The notes under the pieces are model-generated. The model did not search any database, was not told the origin of the DNA, and worked only from the letters and a program-made list of their open reading frames with translations. A program made the position numbers and the translations under genes. DNA of 64,000 nt from JAENVU01 sp038250905 (GTDB lineage: Bacteria; Actinomycetota; Acidimicrobiia; IMCC26256; JAENVU01), in assembly GCA_038250905.1 (NCBI GenBank), contig JBBSBV010000007.1, forward strand, positions 1 through 64,000, given 5' to 3'. Shown piece after piece: positions 51,510 through 59,783 of the stretch; position 1 is the first letter of the stretch; every line of letters starts with the position of its first letter.

Positions 51510-53114
51510 ATGGGCGTGGGAGTTTTCCCCCGGAAGGCCGCGGCTGAACACGCGTCCGATCGCGGTCGGATTCCGGGTCCGAAACGCCCGGATTCGCCAC
51601 TCCTGATCCTGGCGGTCGGGGGGGTCATCGCACTCGGACTGGTACTGCGATTCGTCTGTCAGTCCGACCTCTGGGCCGACGAGGTGCTGTCGGTCAATAT
51701 CGCCAAACTTCCCCTGAGTCGCCTCTCGGGCGCGTTGCGCCACGACGGTGCGCCGCCGCTGTATTACGCCGGGCTGCACATCTGGATGCGGGTGTTCGGC
51801 ACGGGGAACGCGGCGGTCCGGGCGTTCTCGGGCTTCGCCGGGGCGCTCACCCTGGTGCCCGTGTACTTCATCGGCCGGCGCCTCGACCAGCGCCGGTGGA
51901 ACCGTGGGGCTCGGGACGGCTCGCTCATCGTGGCCTGGTCCGCGGTGCTGCTTCTCGCCCTCTCGCCGTTCGCGATCCGGTACTCCACCGAAGCGCGGAT
52001 GTACGCGCTCGTCATGCTCTTCGTCACGGTCGGGTATCTCGCCGTGGTCCGGGCCTTCGAACGTCCGTCGCTGCTGCGGCTGCTCATCGTGGCCGTGCTC
52101 ACCGGGCTCCTGCTCTATACCCACTACTGGGCGTTCTCGCTGCTCGGCGTGGTCGGTGTGGTCGTGGCCGCGGTCGCCTGGCGGGGTACCGCGGAGCGGC
52201 GCCGCGCCGCGCTGGCCATCCTCGGCGCGCTCGCGGTGGGCGGTCTCACGTTCCTGCCGTGGCTGCCCGCGTTCCGGTTCCAACTCGCGCACACCGGGAC
52301 CCCGTGGGGCGCGCCGGTCAGCCCGTTCGGGAGTTGGGCGACCGCGTTCAAGTCGTTCGGTGGCAACGCGCACCTCGCCGGGTGGATCCTGGTCGCGCTC
52401 GTGTTGTTCGGATTGTTCGCGGCCGCGGTCGACGCCCGCCACGTGGAGTTCGACCTCGCGACCCGACCCGGGGTGCGGGTCGAGGCGTTCATCGCGTTTG
52501 CGACCCTCGGGGTCGGGCTCGTGGTGGCGCGGCTCTCCGGCACCACCTTCGAAGGCCGTTACGCGTCGGTCGTGTACCCGTTGTTCCTCGTGGTCGCCGC
52601 GTTCGGCGTCGCCGCCTTCTCCGATGCCCGCGTCCGAGTGGGACTGCTCTGCGTGGCGCTGGTCCTGGGCGCGTGGGGCGGCGTCAGCAACGCGCAGCGG
52701 AACCGCACCCAGGCCTACCAGTTGGCGCCGATCATCCGCGACCACGCGGTCGCGGGCGACGTCGTGTTCTTCTGCCCCGATGCCATCGGCACCGACGTGA
52801 TCGGACGGCTCCCGAACTCGGTGCGGTCCGTCGGCTTCCCGAACTTCGGTTCGCCCGCGCGCATCGACTGGGTCGACTACGCCCGCCGGGTGGATCGCGC
52901 CCGGCCGGTGCAGTACGCCGATCGCGTCCTCTCACTCGCGCACGACCACACGATCTGGTTCGTGTTCACGAGCAACGGCACCCCGGCCGACCAGCAGTGC
53001 GCCAAGATCGCCGACGTCCTCACCCTGCACCGGCCCGGGCGGGTCCGTGAGCTGGAACCGGACCCGTACTTCTACGAACACCAGGGGCTGTACCGCTACC
53101 CGGCGAGTACCTGA
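51510..53114 (+). CDS. GT-C (GT39-like) membrane glycosyltransferase
   Basis: The 534-residue protein has about 10 membrane helices and a first external loop with WADEVLSVNIAKLPLSRLSGALRHDGAPPLYY, the Asp/Glu-containing pattern of polyprenyl-phosphate-dependent mannosyl/arabinosyl-type GT-C enzymes. It would transfer a sugar from a lipid carrier outside the membrane. About 130 C-terminal residues are soluble. The 3' end overlaps the convergent oxidoreductase gene by 19 bases (53096-53114). Confidence 0.85.
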   Translation: MGVGVFPRKAAAEHASDRGRIPGPKRPDSPLLILAVGGVIALGLVLRFVCQSDLWADEVLSVNIAKLPLSRLSGALRHDGAPPLYYAGLHIWMRVFGTGNAAVRAFSGFAGALTLVPVYFIGRRLDQRRWNRGARDGSLIVAWSAVLLLALSPFAIRYSTEARMYALVMLFVTVGYLAVVRAFERPSLLRLLIVAVLTGLLLYTHYWAFSLLGVVGVVVAAVAWRGTAERRRAALAILGALAVGGLTFLPWLPAFRFQLAHTGTPWGAPVSPFGSWATAFKSFGGNAHLAGWILVALVLFGLFAAAVDARHVEFDLATRPGVRVEAFIAFATLGVGLVVARLSGTTFEGRYASVVYPLFLVVAAFGVAAFSDARVRVGLLCVALVLGAWGGVSNAQRNRTQAYQLAPIIRDHAVAGDVVFFCPDAIGTDVIGRLPNSVRSVGFPNFGSPARIDWVDYARRVDRARPVQYADRVLSLAHDHTIWFVFTSNGTPADQQCAKIADVLTLHRPGRVRELEPDPYFYEHQGLYRYPAST

Positions 53115-54454
53115 CCGCGGTCGCGGTCGTCGGACGGCCCCGGCTCGTCGCGCTCGTGCAGGTGATGGTCGAGCGCCCGTACCGCGCGCAACGTCCGCCA
53201 GTACACGTCTTCCATCAGCAGGTGGCCGAACTCCGCGTTACGGCCGACGCTGACGAGACCCTCGATGCCGTGCTCGGAGATGGTGCGGCGCGCCGCCTCC
53301 GACGCGAGCGCGAACACGGGGTACGCGAGCGGCGTGCGCGCGGTGTAGGTGTCGAGGTAGCGGGCGCGGATGTCGGGGACGATGCCGGTCAGCCCTTCGA
53401 GACACTGTGCGGTGAGCGACGCGTCGTCGGCGGTCCAGACCGCGTCGCCGACGCGCGCGCCGATGTCGACGGTGAGCACGGTCTCGCCCTCGGGTGCGAG
53501 CCACGGCATGGTGACCGGTGCCTCGGTGATGCGGAAGAACGGCAGCGAGTGCTCGGGCGTCCAGGTGACGGCGGCCGGGAGCAGGTTCCGGCCGCGCAGC
53601 CGGAGTTGCACGAAGACCATCGCGCGGTACTCCAACGTCGAGAGCGCCGCCACCGCGGGATGGTCCAGCAATCGGGGGAGCAGTGGCGCGGGCAGCGTCG
53701 TGACGACCGCGGCGGCGGCGTACTCGTGGTCGCCGGCGCTCACGCCGGTGATCCGATCACCCTCGTAGCGGATCGCGGCGACGGGAGTCGAGAGCCGGAC
53801 CCGATCGCCGAGTTCGGCCGCGAGGTGGTCCGAGAACACGTTGAGGCCGTCGCGTGGATACACGTGCCAGACGTTGACGCTCTGGGGCGCCTCGCCGCAG
53901 TACCCGATCGCGATGGGCCGGTGGCTGCACTGTCGGATCGCCGTGAGGGCGAGTGTCTCCACGATCGAACTCGGGATCTTGTCGAGCACACTCGGCGCGA
54001 GCTGATCGGCCGGTAGGCCCGACCACGCCTCGAGCAGCGGGAGCGCGACCTCGTCGGCCAGGGCGTCGCCGTACTCCCGGCGGAAGCGATCGGCCGCGGT
54101 GATCGGCTCGGGACCGGGGCGGAGCCGGCGACGGAGGGCGGACGCCGCGTACCGAGGCGACTTCATCAGTCCGAGCGGGTACGACGCGCTCCGGCCCGCG
54201 CGCCAGACCGACTCGCCGTACTCGACCGCCGAGTCGCAGCGCTCCATCACGCCCAGCGCGGTCGCGAGCCGGTTGGTCACGAAGTGCGCGCCGGTGTCGA
54301 ACGACACGCCGTCGATCGTCCGGCTGGTCGCGAGGCCGCCGACGTGATCGGATGCTTCGAGCACGATCACCTCGCGTCCGAGCCGCTGCAACTCGACCGC
54401 GGCGACGAGTCCCGCGAACCCTGCCCCGAGGACGACGACCGGCTCGCCGCTCAT
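53096..54454 (-). CDS. FAD-dependent amine oxidase-like protein (protoporphyrinogen oxidase fold)
   Basis: The 452-residue protein has the dinucleotide-binding motif VVLGAGFAGLVAAVELQRLGREVIVLEASDHVGGLATS and a C-terminal GLVSVGRNAEFGHLLMEDVYWRTLRAV that would close the FAD site. This family recurs in polysaccharide clusters, where it may oxidise or desaturate lipid carriers or sugars; a UDP-galactopyranose-mutase-like role is possible but motifs are not decisive. ATG 54454 overlaps the stop of a 10-codon reading frame that follows a micro-ORF. A second member is encoded at 59780. Confidence 0.8.
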   Translation of the reverse strand: MSGEPVVVLGAGFAGLVAAVELQRLGREVIVLEASDHVGGLATSRTIDGVSFDTGAHFVTNRLATALGVMERCDSAVEYGESVWRAGRSASYPLGLMKSPRYAASALRRRLRPGPEPITAADRFRREYGDALADEVALPLLEAWSGLPADQLAPSVLDKIPSSIVETLALTAIRQCSHRPIAIGYCGEAPQSVNVWHVYPRDGLNVFSDHLAAELGDRVRLSTPVAAIRYEGDRITGVSAGDHEYAAAAVVTTLPAPLLPRLLDHPAVAALSTLEYRAMVFVQLRLRGRNLLPAAVTWTPEHSLPFFRITEAPVTMPWLAPEGETVLTVDIGARVGDAVWTADDASLTAQCLEGLTGIVPDIRARYLDTYTARTPLAYPVFALASEAARRTISEHGIEGLVSVGRNAEFGHLLMEDVYWRTLRAVRALDHHLHERDEPGPSDDRDRGQVLAG

Positions 54455-54483
54455 CGCGCCCCACCCTTCGCAGCCGGGCTCAT
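54451..54483 (-). CDS. 10-codon reading frame between a micro-ORF and the FAD gene
   Basis: ATG 54483 overlaps the stop of the 30-codon micro-ORF, and its TGA overlaps ATG 54454 of the FAD gene (both ATGA). It encodes MSPAAKGGAR. It has a good ribosome-binding site from repeat copy C. It could be real, or it could simply mark the site where ribosomes are handed to the downstream gene. Confidence 0.2.
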   Translation of the reverse strand: MSPAAKGGAR

Positions 54484-54517
54484 CGTGTCCCCTCGTGGCC
54501 CTGCGGGCCGGGCCGGT
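54480..54517 (-). repeat. Hairpin/SD repeat, copy C
   Basis: This copy shares 31 of 38 bases with copies A and B without gaps. The 20-base core GGCCCTGCGGGCCGGGCCGG (plus-strand sense) is identical. Hairpin arms lie at 54497-54501 and 54505-54509. In gene sense the hairpin is followed by ACGAGGGGACACG and ATG 54483. Confidence 0.8.
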
Positions 54518-54572
54518 CGGGCCCCGCTCGGCGCGCCGGGGTCACTTCCGTCGGGCGGCGCGCCTCGCTCAT
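54480..54572 (-). CDS. 30-codon micro-ORF between the methyltransferase and FAD genes
   Basis: ATG 54572 overlaps the stop of the methyltransferase gene (ATGA), and its own TGA lies in the ATGA of the next start at 54483. The peptide is Arg/Pro-rich and ends RPGPQGHEGTR, close to the RPGPQGQEDRG end of the micro-ORF at 29588. Size, overlaps and closing repeat match the micro-ORFs at 29588 and 61154. Confidence 0.4.
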   Translation of the reverse strand: MSEARRPTEVTPARRAGPDRPGPQGHEGTR

Positions 54573-55585
54573 CGTGGCCGTCGCAGGACCGCGCGGACCA
54601 GCGCGCCGCGACCCGCGAGCTGGTGGAGCGTGTCGAACGCGGTGCCGGCTGCGAGCGCCACTGGCGACTCGAGCGAGAAGTGGTCGACGACCTCGGCCGG
54701 CGCGCCCCAGTCGTCCAGCGCGTTGCGCGCGGAGTACACCCAGTTGACCGGACTCATCATCGTGCCGAGCGACGCCACCTCGAACCCGGTCGCGTGTGCG
54801 AGCCGTTCGATCGAGCGCGGGTTGAACAGGTACCAGTGGCGCGGGAAGTGATATCCGCCCCAGTGACGCCGTTTGGTCAGCGCGAAGTCGAGCGACGCGG
54901 TGTTGTCGGTGACGAGCAGGACACGACCGCCGGGTTCCAGGATCCGGTGGATCGCCCGCAGCACCGTGGCCGGATCGTCGACGTGCTCGATCGTCTGGAT
55001 CAGGAGGGCCGCCGAAAACGAGGCTTCCGGGAGGTGGAGGGACTCCACCCGCCCCTTGTGGACGGTGAGACCCCGACGCCGTGCGGCCGCGATCGCGCGG
55101 TCGTCGAGATCGATGCCCTCGAGTTCCCAGCCGGGCGGGCCGTACTGGGCCAGCAGGTCGAGATGGAAGCCGTCGCCGCAGCCGACGTCGACGATCCGCG
55201 CCGTCGGTCCGAGGTCGGAGAAGGTGGTGAGCAACCGGCGGGCCTCGAGGCGCCGCCGCACCGAATACACGAAGCCGAAGCGGTCCTCGGTGAACGCGAA
55301 CGCGTGATAGTGGTCGGGATAGATGCGGTCCAACTCCGCGGCCACGGGCCGCCGATCGAGGTAGACGACGTCGCACCGGACGCACCGGACGGCGAGGAAG
55401 CTGTCGGGTGAGGTCCGGTACTCGAAATCGGGTCCGGAACCGACCGGTTCGGAGTCACGCGTCCCGCAGATGCAGCAGCGGGCCGGTTCGGTCACGAGTG
55501 GTCGCGCGGTGACCGGCCCGTTCGCCGCGGCGGATTTCGGCGGCCCGGATGGCGCGGGTCCGGGTGGGGTGACGGACTCGACCAT
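54569..55585 (-). CDS. Class I SAM methyltransferase with N-terminal zinc-finger-like motif
   Basis: The 338-residue protein begins with a Pro-rich stretch, a cysteine cluster (RCCICGTRDSEP and RCVRCDVVYLDRRP) and then a methyltransferase domain (RIVDVGCGDGFHLDLLAQYG, GIDLDDRAIAAARRRGL, LLIQTIEHVDDPATVLRAIHRIL). Two C-terminal elements could bind a lipid or the membrane. This architecture is common among sugar C- or O-methyltransferases of surface glycans. The TACGAT box on the minus strand (55592-55597), 6 bases before the ATG, suggests a leaderless mRNA. It is the first gene of a chain coupled by 4-base overlaps. Confidence 0.85.
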   Translation of the reverse strand: MVESVTPPGPAPSGPPKSAAANGPVTARPLVTEPARCCICGTRDSEPVGSGPDFEYRTSPDSFLAVRCVRCDVVYLDRRPVAAELDRIYPDHYHAFAFTEDRFGFVYSVRRRLEARRLLTTFSDLGPTARIVDVGCGDGFHLDLLAQYGPPGWELEGIDLDDRAIAAARRRGLTVHKGRVESLHLPEASFSAALLIQTIEHVDDPATVLRAIHRILEPGGRVLLVTDNTASLDFALTKRRHWGGYHFPRHWYLFNPRSIERLAHATGFEVASLGTMMSPVNWVYSARNALDDWGAPAEVVDHFSLESPVALAAGTAFDTLHQLAGRGALVRAVLRRPR

Positions 55586-55591
55586 GGCCGC

Positions 55592-55597
55592 ATCGTA
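55592..55597 (-). promoter_or_regulatory. -10 box TACGAT for the methyltransferase operon
   Basis: Minus-strand TACGAT ends 6 bases before ATG 55585. The upstream gene on this strand stops at 55655, so this would be the operon promoter for the methyltransferase, the two small frames and the FAD gene. Confidence 0.5.
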
Positions 55598-55654
55598 CCG
55601 AGGTGACAGCGCGATCGTTCTGGGACCCTGGGCGTCGGCTCGCGCCGACCCGGA

Positions 55655-56803
55655 TCAGCCGACGAGGTCGGTGATCGCGTCCACGATGCGTCGGCCGGCG
55701 GTGCCGTCCCCGAAGGGTGAGGGCGTGGCGCGCAAGCGCGCGTGCACGGACGGGAGATCGGCGAGGAGGGTGCGCGCGGTAGCCCCGATCAGGGGACCGG
55801 GCGCGACGACGGTGGCGACGGTGCCCTCGACCTCGGGCCGCTCGGTCGAGCGCCGCACCACGACGACCGGCCGCCCGAACACGCTGGCTTCTTCCTGCAC
55901 GCCACCGGAGTCGGTGACGATCAGCGCGCTGTCGGCGGCGAGGGCCAGGAACTCGCGGTATCCGAGCGGCGGCACCACGGTGACCGCACCGCGCGCCACG
56001 GTGACGCCGAGGTGGGCGGCGCGATCGGCGGTGCGTGGATGGATCGGGAACACCACCGGCAGCGGGAGTGCCGCCAACTCGTCGACGATGGTCTCGAGGT
56101 GGTCGAGGTCGTCCACGTTCTCCTGCCGGTGGAACGTCGCCAGGACGTACGCATCGCGCTCGACGCCGTGCCGCGCTCGGATCGCGACCCGGTCGAGCGG
56201 GTCCGGGAGGCAGCGCAGGGTCGCGTCGACCACGGTGTTGCCGGTCATCAGGACGCGGTCGGTGATGCCCTCGGCCCGGAGATGCGCGACCGCCGCGGGG
56301 GTCGGGGCACACAGGAGATCTGCGAGGTGGTCGACGGCAACCCGGTTGCGTTCCTCCGGCAATTGACGGTCGAACGCACGCAGGCCGGCTTCGACGTGGA
56401 CGAGGGGAAGGCCGAGCGTGCTCGCGGCGATCGCGCCCGCGAGGGTGGAGTTGGTGTCGCCCTGCACCACGACGACGTCGGGCGCCGCCGCCGCCAGCGC
56501 GTCGATCACCGCGTCGATCGCGTGGCCGACCCGCCGCCCCGCGGGACCGTCCGCCGGGGTCACGGACCGCTGGGGCGGACCAATCCCGACGTCCCGCATG
56601 ATTTCGGTCAGGGAATCGAGGGCATGCTGGCCGGTATGGATGACGTAGGCCTGACGGCTCATTTCCCACAGAAGTGGGGCAAGCTTCACCGCTTCCGGGC
56701 GCGTGCCGAAGATGATGGCGGCCGCGCCGTCGCGCATCGTGTTCCGAGGGTTGGGTGAAACGGTGACCGTCCGAGTGTCCGAGACTGCTGATACCTGCGC
56801 CAC
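55655..56803 (-). CDS. UDP-GlcNAc 2-epimerase family protein (WecB/WbpI-like)
   Basis: The 382-residue GT-B-fold epimerase shows AAAIIFGTRPEAVKLAPLLWEM, HTGQHALDS, VVVQGDTNSTLAGAIAASTLGLPLVHVEAGLRAFDRQLPEERNRVAVDHLADLLCAPT and TDSGGVQEEASVFGRPVVVVRRSTERPE. These are the active-site segments of WecB. Because aminotransferase, oxidoreductase and acetyltransferase genes lie next to it, it may act like WbpI on a 2,3-diacetamido sugar. Start GTG 56803; ATG 56737 lies closer to the conserved core and is possible. Confidence 0.9.
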   Translation of the reverse strand: MAQVSAVSDTRTVTVSPNPRNTMRDGAAAIIFGTRPEAVKLAPLLWEMSRQAYVIHTGQHALDSLTEIMRDVGIGPPQRSVTPADGPAGRRVGHAIDAVIDALAAAAPDVVVVQGDTNSTLAGAIAASTLGLPLVHVEAGLRAFDRQLPEERNRVAVDHLADLLCAPTPAAVAHLRAEGITDRVLMTGNTVVDATLRCLPDPLDRVAIRARHGVERDAYVLATFHRQENVDDLDHLETIVDELAALPLPVVFPIHPRTADRAAHLGVTVARGAVTVVPPLGYREFLALAADSALIVTDSGGVQEEASVFGRPVVVVRRSTERPEVEGTVATVVAPGPLIGATARTLLADLPSVHARLRATPSPFGDGTAGRRIVDAITDLVG

Positions 56804-56836
56804 GCGCGGGTCGCGACGTGGCCGCCGCGCGGTTCG

Positions 56837-58114
56837 ATGATGGCACGGTCCGAGATCACCGGTCCGGAACGCGCCCGAGAGCAGGCCCCCGGGCGCGACG
56901 TCGAACCCGAGGTGCTGCGCCTCCCGTCGGATCAGGATGCGAGCGGCCGGTCACTCGGCGTGGAGGAGACCGATCGGCTGCATGCCGTCATCGCGTCGGG
57001 CGTGCTGACGGCCACCAAGGGCGTGCAGACCCGCGAACTCGAGGCGAGGGTGGCCGCGCTCACCGGTCGCCGTCATGCGCTCGCCTGTAGTTCCGGCAGC
57101 GCCGCGGTCCACGCCGCGATCGCGGCCCTCGACCTCGAGCCGGGGGACGAGGTCGTCACCACCCCGATCACCGACATGGGTGCCTTGGCCCCGATCCTCT
57201 ACCAGGGTGCGATCCCGGTGTTCGCCGACGTCGATCGGGACACGGGGATGGTCACCGCCGAGACGGTGGCGGCGGCCCGCACCGACCGGACGCGTGCGGT
57301 GGTGGTGACCCACCTCTTCGGCGTGGCGGCGACGGTCGACACGATCGCGGCCTCGCTCCCCACCGGCACCGCTCTCGTCGAGGACTGCGCCCAGGCGTAC
57401 CTGACCCGGCGGGCCGGGCGCCTGGTGGGGACGTTCGGGATCGGCGCGTGTTTCTCGACGCAACAGGGCAAGCACATCACGACCGGCGAAGGCGGCCTCG
57501 TCGCGTCCGACGACGACGCGTTCGCGCGTCGGGCGCGGGTGTTCGTGAACAAGGGTTGGCCGTACGGCGAGGCCGATCCCGACCACGAGTTCCTCGCGCT
57601 CAACTACCGGACGACCGAGTTGCAGTCGGCGGTCGCGAACGCGCAGCTCGACAAGCTGGTCGCGGGAGTCGAACGGCGGCAGTCGACGGTGGCGCGGTTC
57701 GCGGCCGGGCTCGCGGATGTCCCGGGGATCACGTTCCCGCGCGTCGACCCCGGGGACATCGCCACGTGGTGGAAGGTCCCACTCCTCGTCGATGCCGATG
57801 TCGTCCCGGGCGGTCCGCGCGCGGTGGCGACCGCGCTCGCGGCCCGGGGGGTGGCGAGTGCGCCCCGCTATATCCAGAAGCCCGCGTTCGAATGCCGGGT
57901 CTTCCGGGACCAACGCACCTTCGGGGCGAGCCGCTGGCCGTTCACGCTGGCGAGTCCCGACGCGGTCGATTACTCCCCGGAGCGGTTCGCGGGGACGTAC
58001 TCGTACCTCGAGCGGGTGCTCGTCATACCGTGGAACGAGCGGTACGAGCCGGCGCATGCCGACGCCGTGGCCGCGGCCGTCGCAGCCGTCGTCGAAGCAC
58101 TGGGCCGCGGATGA
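56837..58114 (+). CDS. DegT/DnrJ/EryC1/StrS aminotransferase (WbpE-like)
   Basis: The 425-residue PLP enzyme transfers an amino group to a keto-sugar nucleotide. It shows GVLTATKGVQTRELEARVAALTGRRHALACSSGSAAVHAAI, EDCAQAYL (PLP-binding Asp), the PLP lysine in STQQGKHITTGEGG and NYRTTELQSAVANAQL. ATG 56837 or 56840. Its stop overlaps the ATG of the oxidoreductase (ATGA). Divergent from the epimerase with only 33 bases between them, so a shared regulatory region is likely. Confidence 0.9.
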   Translation: MMARSEITGPERAREQAPGRDVEPEVLRLPSDQDASGRSLGVEETDRLHAVIASGVLTATKGVQTRELEARVAALTGRRHALACSSGSAAVHAAIAALDLEPGDEVVTTPITDMGALAPILYQGAIPVFADVDRDTGMVTAETVAAARTDRTRAVVVTHLFGVAATVDTIAASLPTGTALVEDCAQAYLTRRAGRLVGTFGIGACFSTQQGKHITTGEGGLVASDDDAFARRARVFVNKGWPYGEADPDHEFLALNYRTTELQSAVANAQLDKLVAGVERRQSTVARFAAGLADVPGITFPRVDPGDIATWWKVPLLVDADVVPGGPRAVATALAARGVASAPRYIQKPAFECRVFRDQRTFGASRWPFTLASPDAVDYSPERFAGTYSYLERVLVIPWNERYEPAHADAVAAAVAAVVEALGRG

Positions 58115-59151
58115 CCCCCTCCGCATCCGCACCGATCCGGTTCGGCATCGCCGGTGCCGGTGGCATCGCGAAGAGCTACGCGACCGTGTTCTCCGACCTG
58201 ACCGGGGCCGAGATCGTGGGCGTCGCCGACGTGGATCCGGCAGCGGCGGCGGCCTACGCGACGCCGCTGGGCGCAGTCGCCACGACATCGGTCGGGGAGT
58301 TGCTCGACACGGTGGCGCTCGACGCGCTGATCGTGTGCACTCCGCCCGATTCCCACCCGGCGGTGGCGCGCGCGGCCTTCGATGCCGGCGTGGCAGTCCT
58401 CTGCGAGAAGCCGTTGGCGATCGCGGTGGACGCGGCCCAGGAGATGGTCGCCGCGGCTACCCGGTCCGGCGTGCTCTTCACCATGGCCACCAAGTTCCGG
58501 TTCGTCGGCGATGTCGTGCGGGCCCACGCGCTCATCGCCTCGGGCGTGGTCGGCGACGTCATCCAGATGGAGAACGCGTTCGCGTCGCGCGTCGACATGA
58601 CCAGCCGCTGGAACTCGAACCGGGCGGTGAGTGGTGGTGGCGTACTGATCGACAACGGCACGCACTCGGTCGACATCGCTCGGTATCTCCTCGGGCCGAT
58701 CCACGAGGTGTTCGCGACCGAGCCGCCCCGCACGCAGGGGCTCGACGTCGAGGACTCGGCCCAACTGCTCCTCCGGTCGACCACCGGCGCGACCGCGACG
58801 ATCGACCTGTCCTGGAGCTACGACCACGCGACCGACACGTACCTCCAGCTCTACGGGAGTGAGGGTTCGATCCGCGTCGGCTGGCGTGGCTCGGAGTACC
58901 GGACGAACGATCAGCCCGTGTGGGTGGCTTTCGGCGACGGGTACGACAAGATCACCTGCATGCGCCACCAAGTGGTCAACTTCTGCGGTGCGCTGCGCCA
59001 CGAGGTCCCACTCGCCATCTCCACCGCCGACGCGATCGCGTCGGTCCAGGTGATCGACGCGGCGTACCGCTCACTCGCCGCGGGGGACTGGGTGGCGGTG
59101 GACGCGATGCAGGCCGTGGCGCAGCGCGACGCATCGGGCAACGTGGCGTGA
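58111..59151 (+). CDS. Gfo/Idh/MocA family oxidoreductase (WbpB-like)
   Basis: The 346-residue protein has an N-terminal Rossmann domain (IRFGIAGAGGIAKSYATVF), VLCEKPLAIAVDAAQEM with the catalytic Lys of the EKP motif, and the C-terminal beta domain with GGGVLIDNGTHSVDIARYLLG. It likely oxidises a sugar nucleotide, for example C3 of UDP-GlcNAcA, to give the keto group used by the neighbouring aminotransferase. Both ends overlap their neighbours by 4 bases. Confidence 0.88.
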   Translation: MTPSASAPIRFGIAGAGGIAKSYATVFSDLTGAEIVGVADVDPAAAAAYATPLGAVATTSVGELLDTVALDALIVCTPPDSHPAVARAAFDAGVAVLCEKPLAIAVDAAQEMVAAATRSGVLFTMATKFRFVGDVVRAHALIASGVVGDVIQMENAFASRVDMTSRWNSNRAVSGGGVLIDNGTHSVDIARYLLGPIHEVFATEPPRTQGLDVEDSAQLLLRSTTGATATIDLSWSYDHATDTYLQLYGSEGSIRVGWRGSEYRTNDQPVWVAFGDGYDKITCMRHQVVNFCGALRHEVPLAISTADAIASVQVIDAAYRSLAAGDWVAVDAMQAVAQRDASGNVA

Positions 59152-59783
59152 CGGACGCGCCCCGGATCCACCCGACCGCGGAGATCGAGCCGGGCGTGAC
59201 GATCGGTCCGGCAACGGTCGTGTGGTCGAACGTGCACGCCCGCGGACCCGACACCACGATCGGTGAGGAGTGCATCGTCGGTGAGCGCACCTACATCGCG
59301 TACGGCGTCGCGATCGGGGACCGGGTGAAGATCAACGCGGGCGTGTACCTGTGTACCGGGGTCACCGTCGGCGACGGCGTGTTCATCGGTGCCGGGGTCG
59401 TGTTCACCAACGACCGCTACCCCCGCGCCACCACCCCCGACCTGGCCACGCTGCGGTCGTCGGCGCCCGACGAACACACGCAGGCGACCGCGGTCGCCGA
59501 TGGTGCGACGATCGGTGCCGGCAGTGTGGTGGGGAGCGACCTCACGATCGGTCGGTTCGCGATGGTGGGGATGGGCTCGGTGGTGACCCGTTCCGTCGCA
59601 CCGTTCCACCTCGTGATCGGTCAACCGGCGCGCCCGGTGGCGATCGTCTCCCGCGCCGGTGAGCCGATCCTGCGCTTCTCGGGAGCGCGGCCGCCCGACC
59701 GGGAACTGCTCGTGTGCCCGACGTCGGGGTTGCGCTACGCGGTTCGGAACGGTGTCGTCGAGGAGTTGGATCCCCCGGCGTGA
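59148..59783 (+). CDS. Hexapeptide-repeat N-acetyltransferase (WbpD-like)
   Basis: The 211-residue left-handed beta-helix protein has repeated hexapeptide turns (IHPTAEIEPGVTIGPATVVWSNVH, VTVGDGVFIGAGVVFTNDRYPRA, ATIGAGSVVGSDLTIGRFAMVGMGSVVTRSV). FTNDRYPRA is typical of WbpD-type UDP-3-amino sugar acetyltransferases. It would acetylate the amino group placed by the aminotransferase. About 40 residues follow the helix, ending RYAVRNGVVEELDPP. GTG start overlaps the oxidoreductase stop; its stop overlaps the GTG of the FAD gene. Confidence 0.88.
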   Translation: MTDAPRIHPTAEIEPGVTIGPATVVWSNVHARGPDTTIGEECIVGERTYIAYGVAIGDRVKINAGVYLCTGVTVGDGVFIGAGVVFTNDRYPRATTPDLATLRSSAPDEHTQATAVADGATIGAGSVVGSDLTIGRFAMVGMGSVVTRSVAPFHLVIGQPARPVAIVSRAGEPILRFSGARPPDRELLVCPTSGLRYAVRNGVVEELDPPA

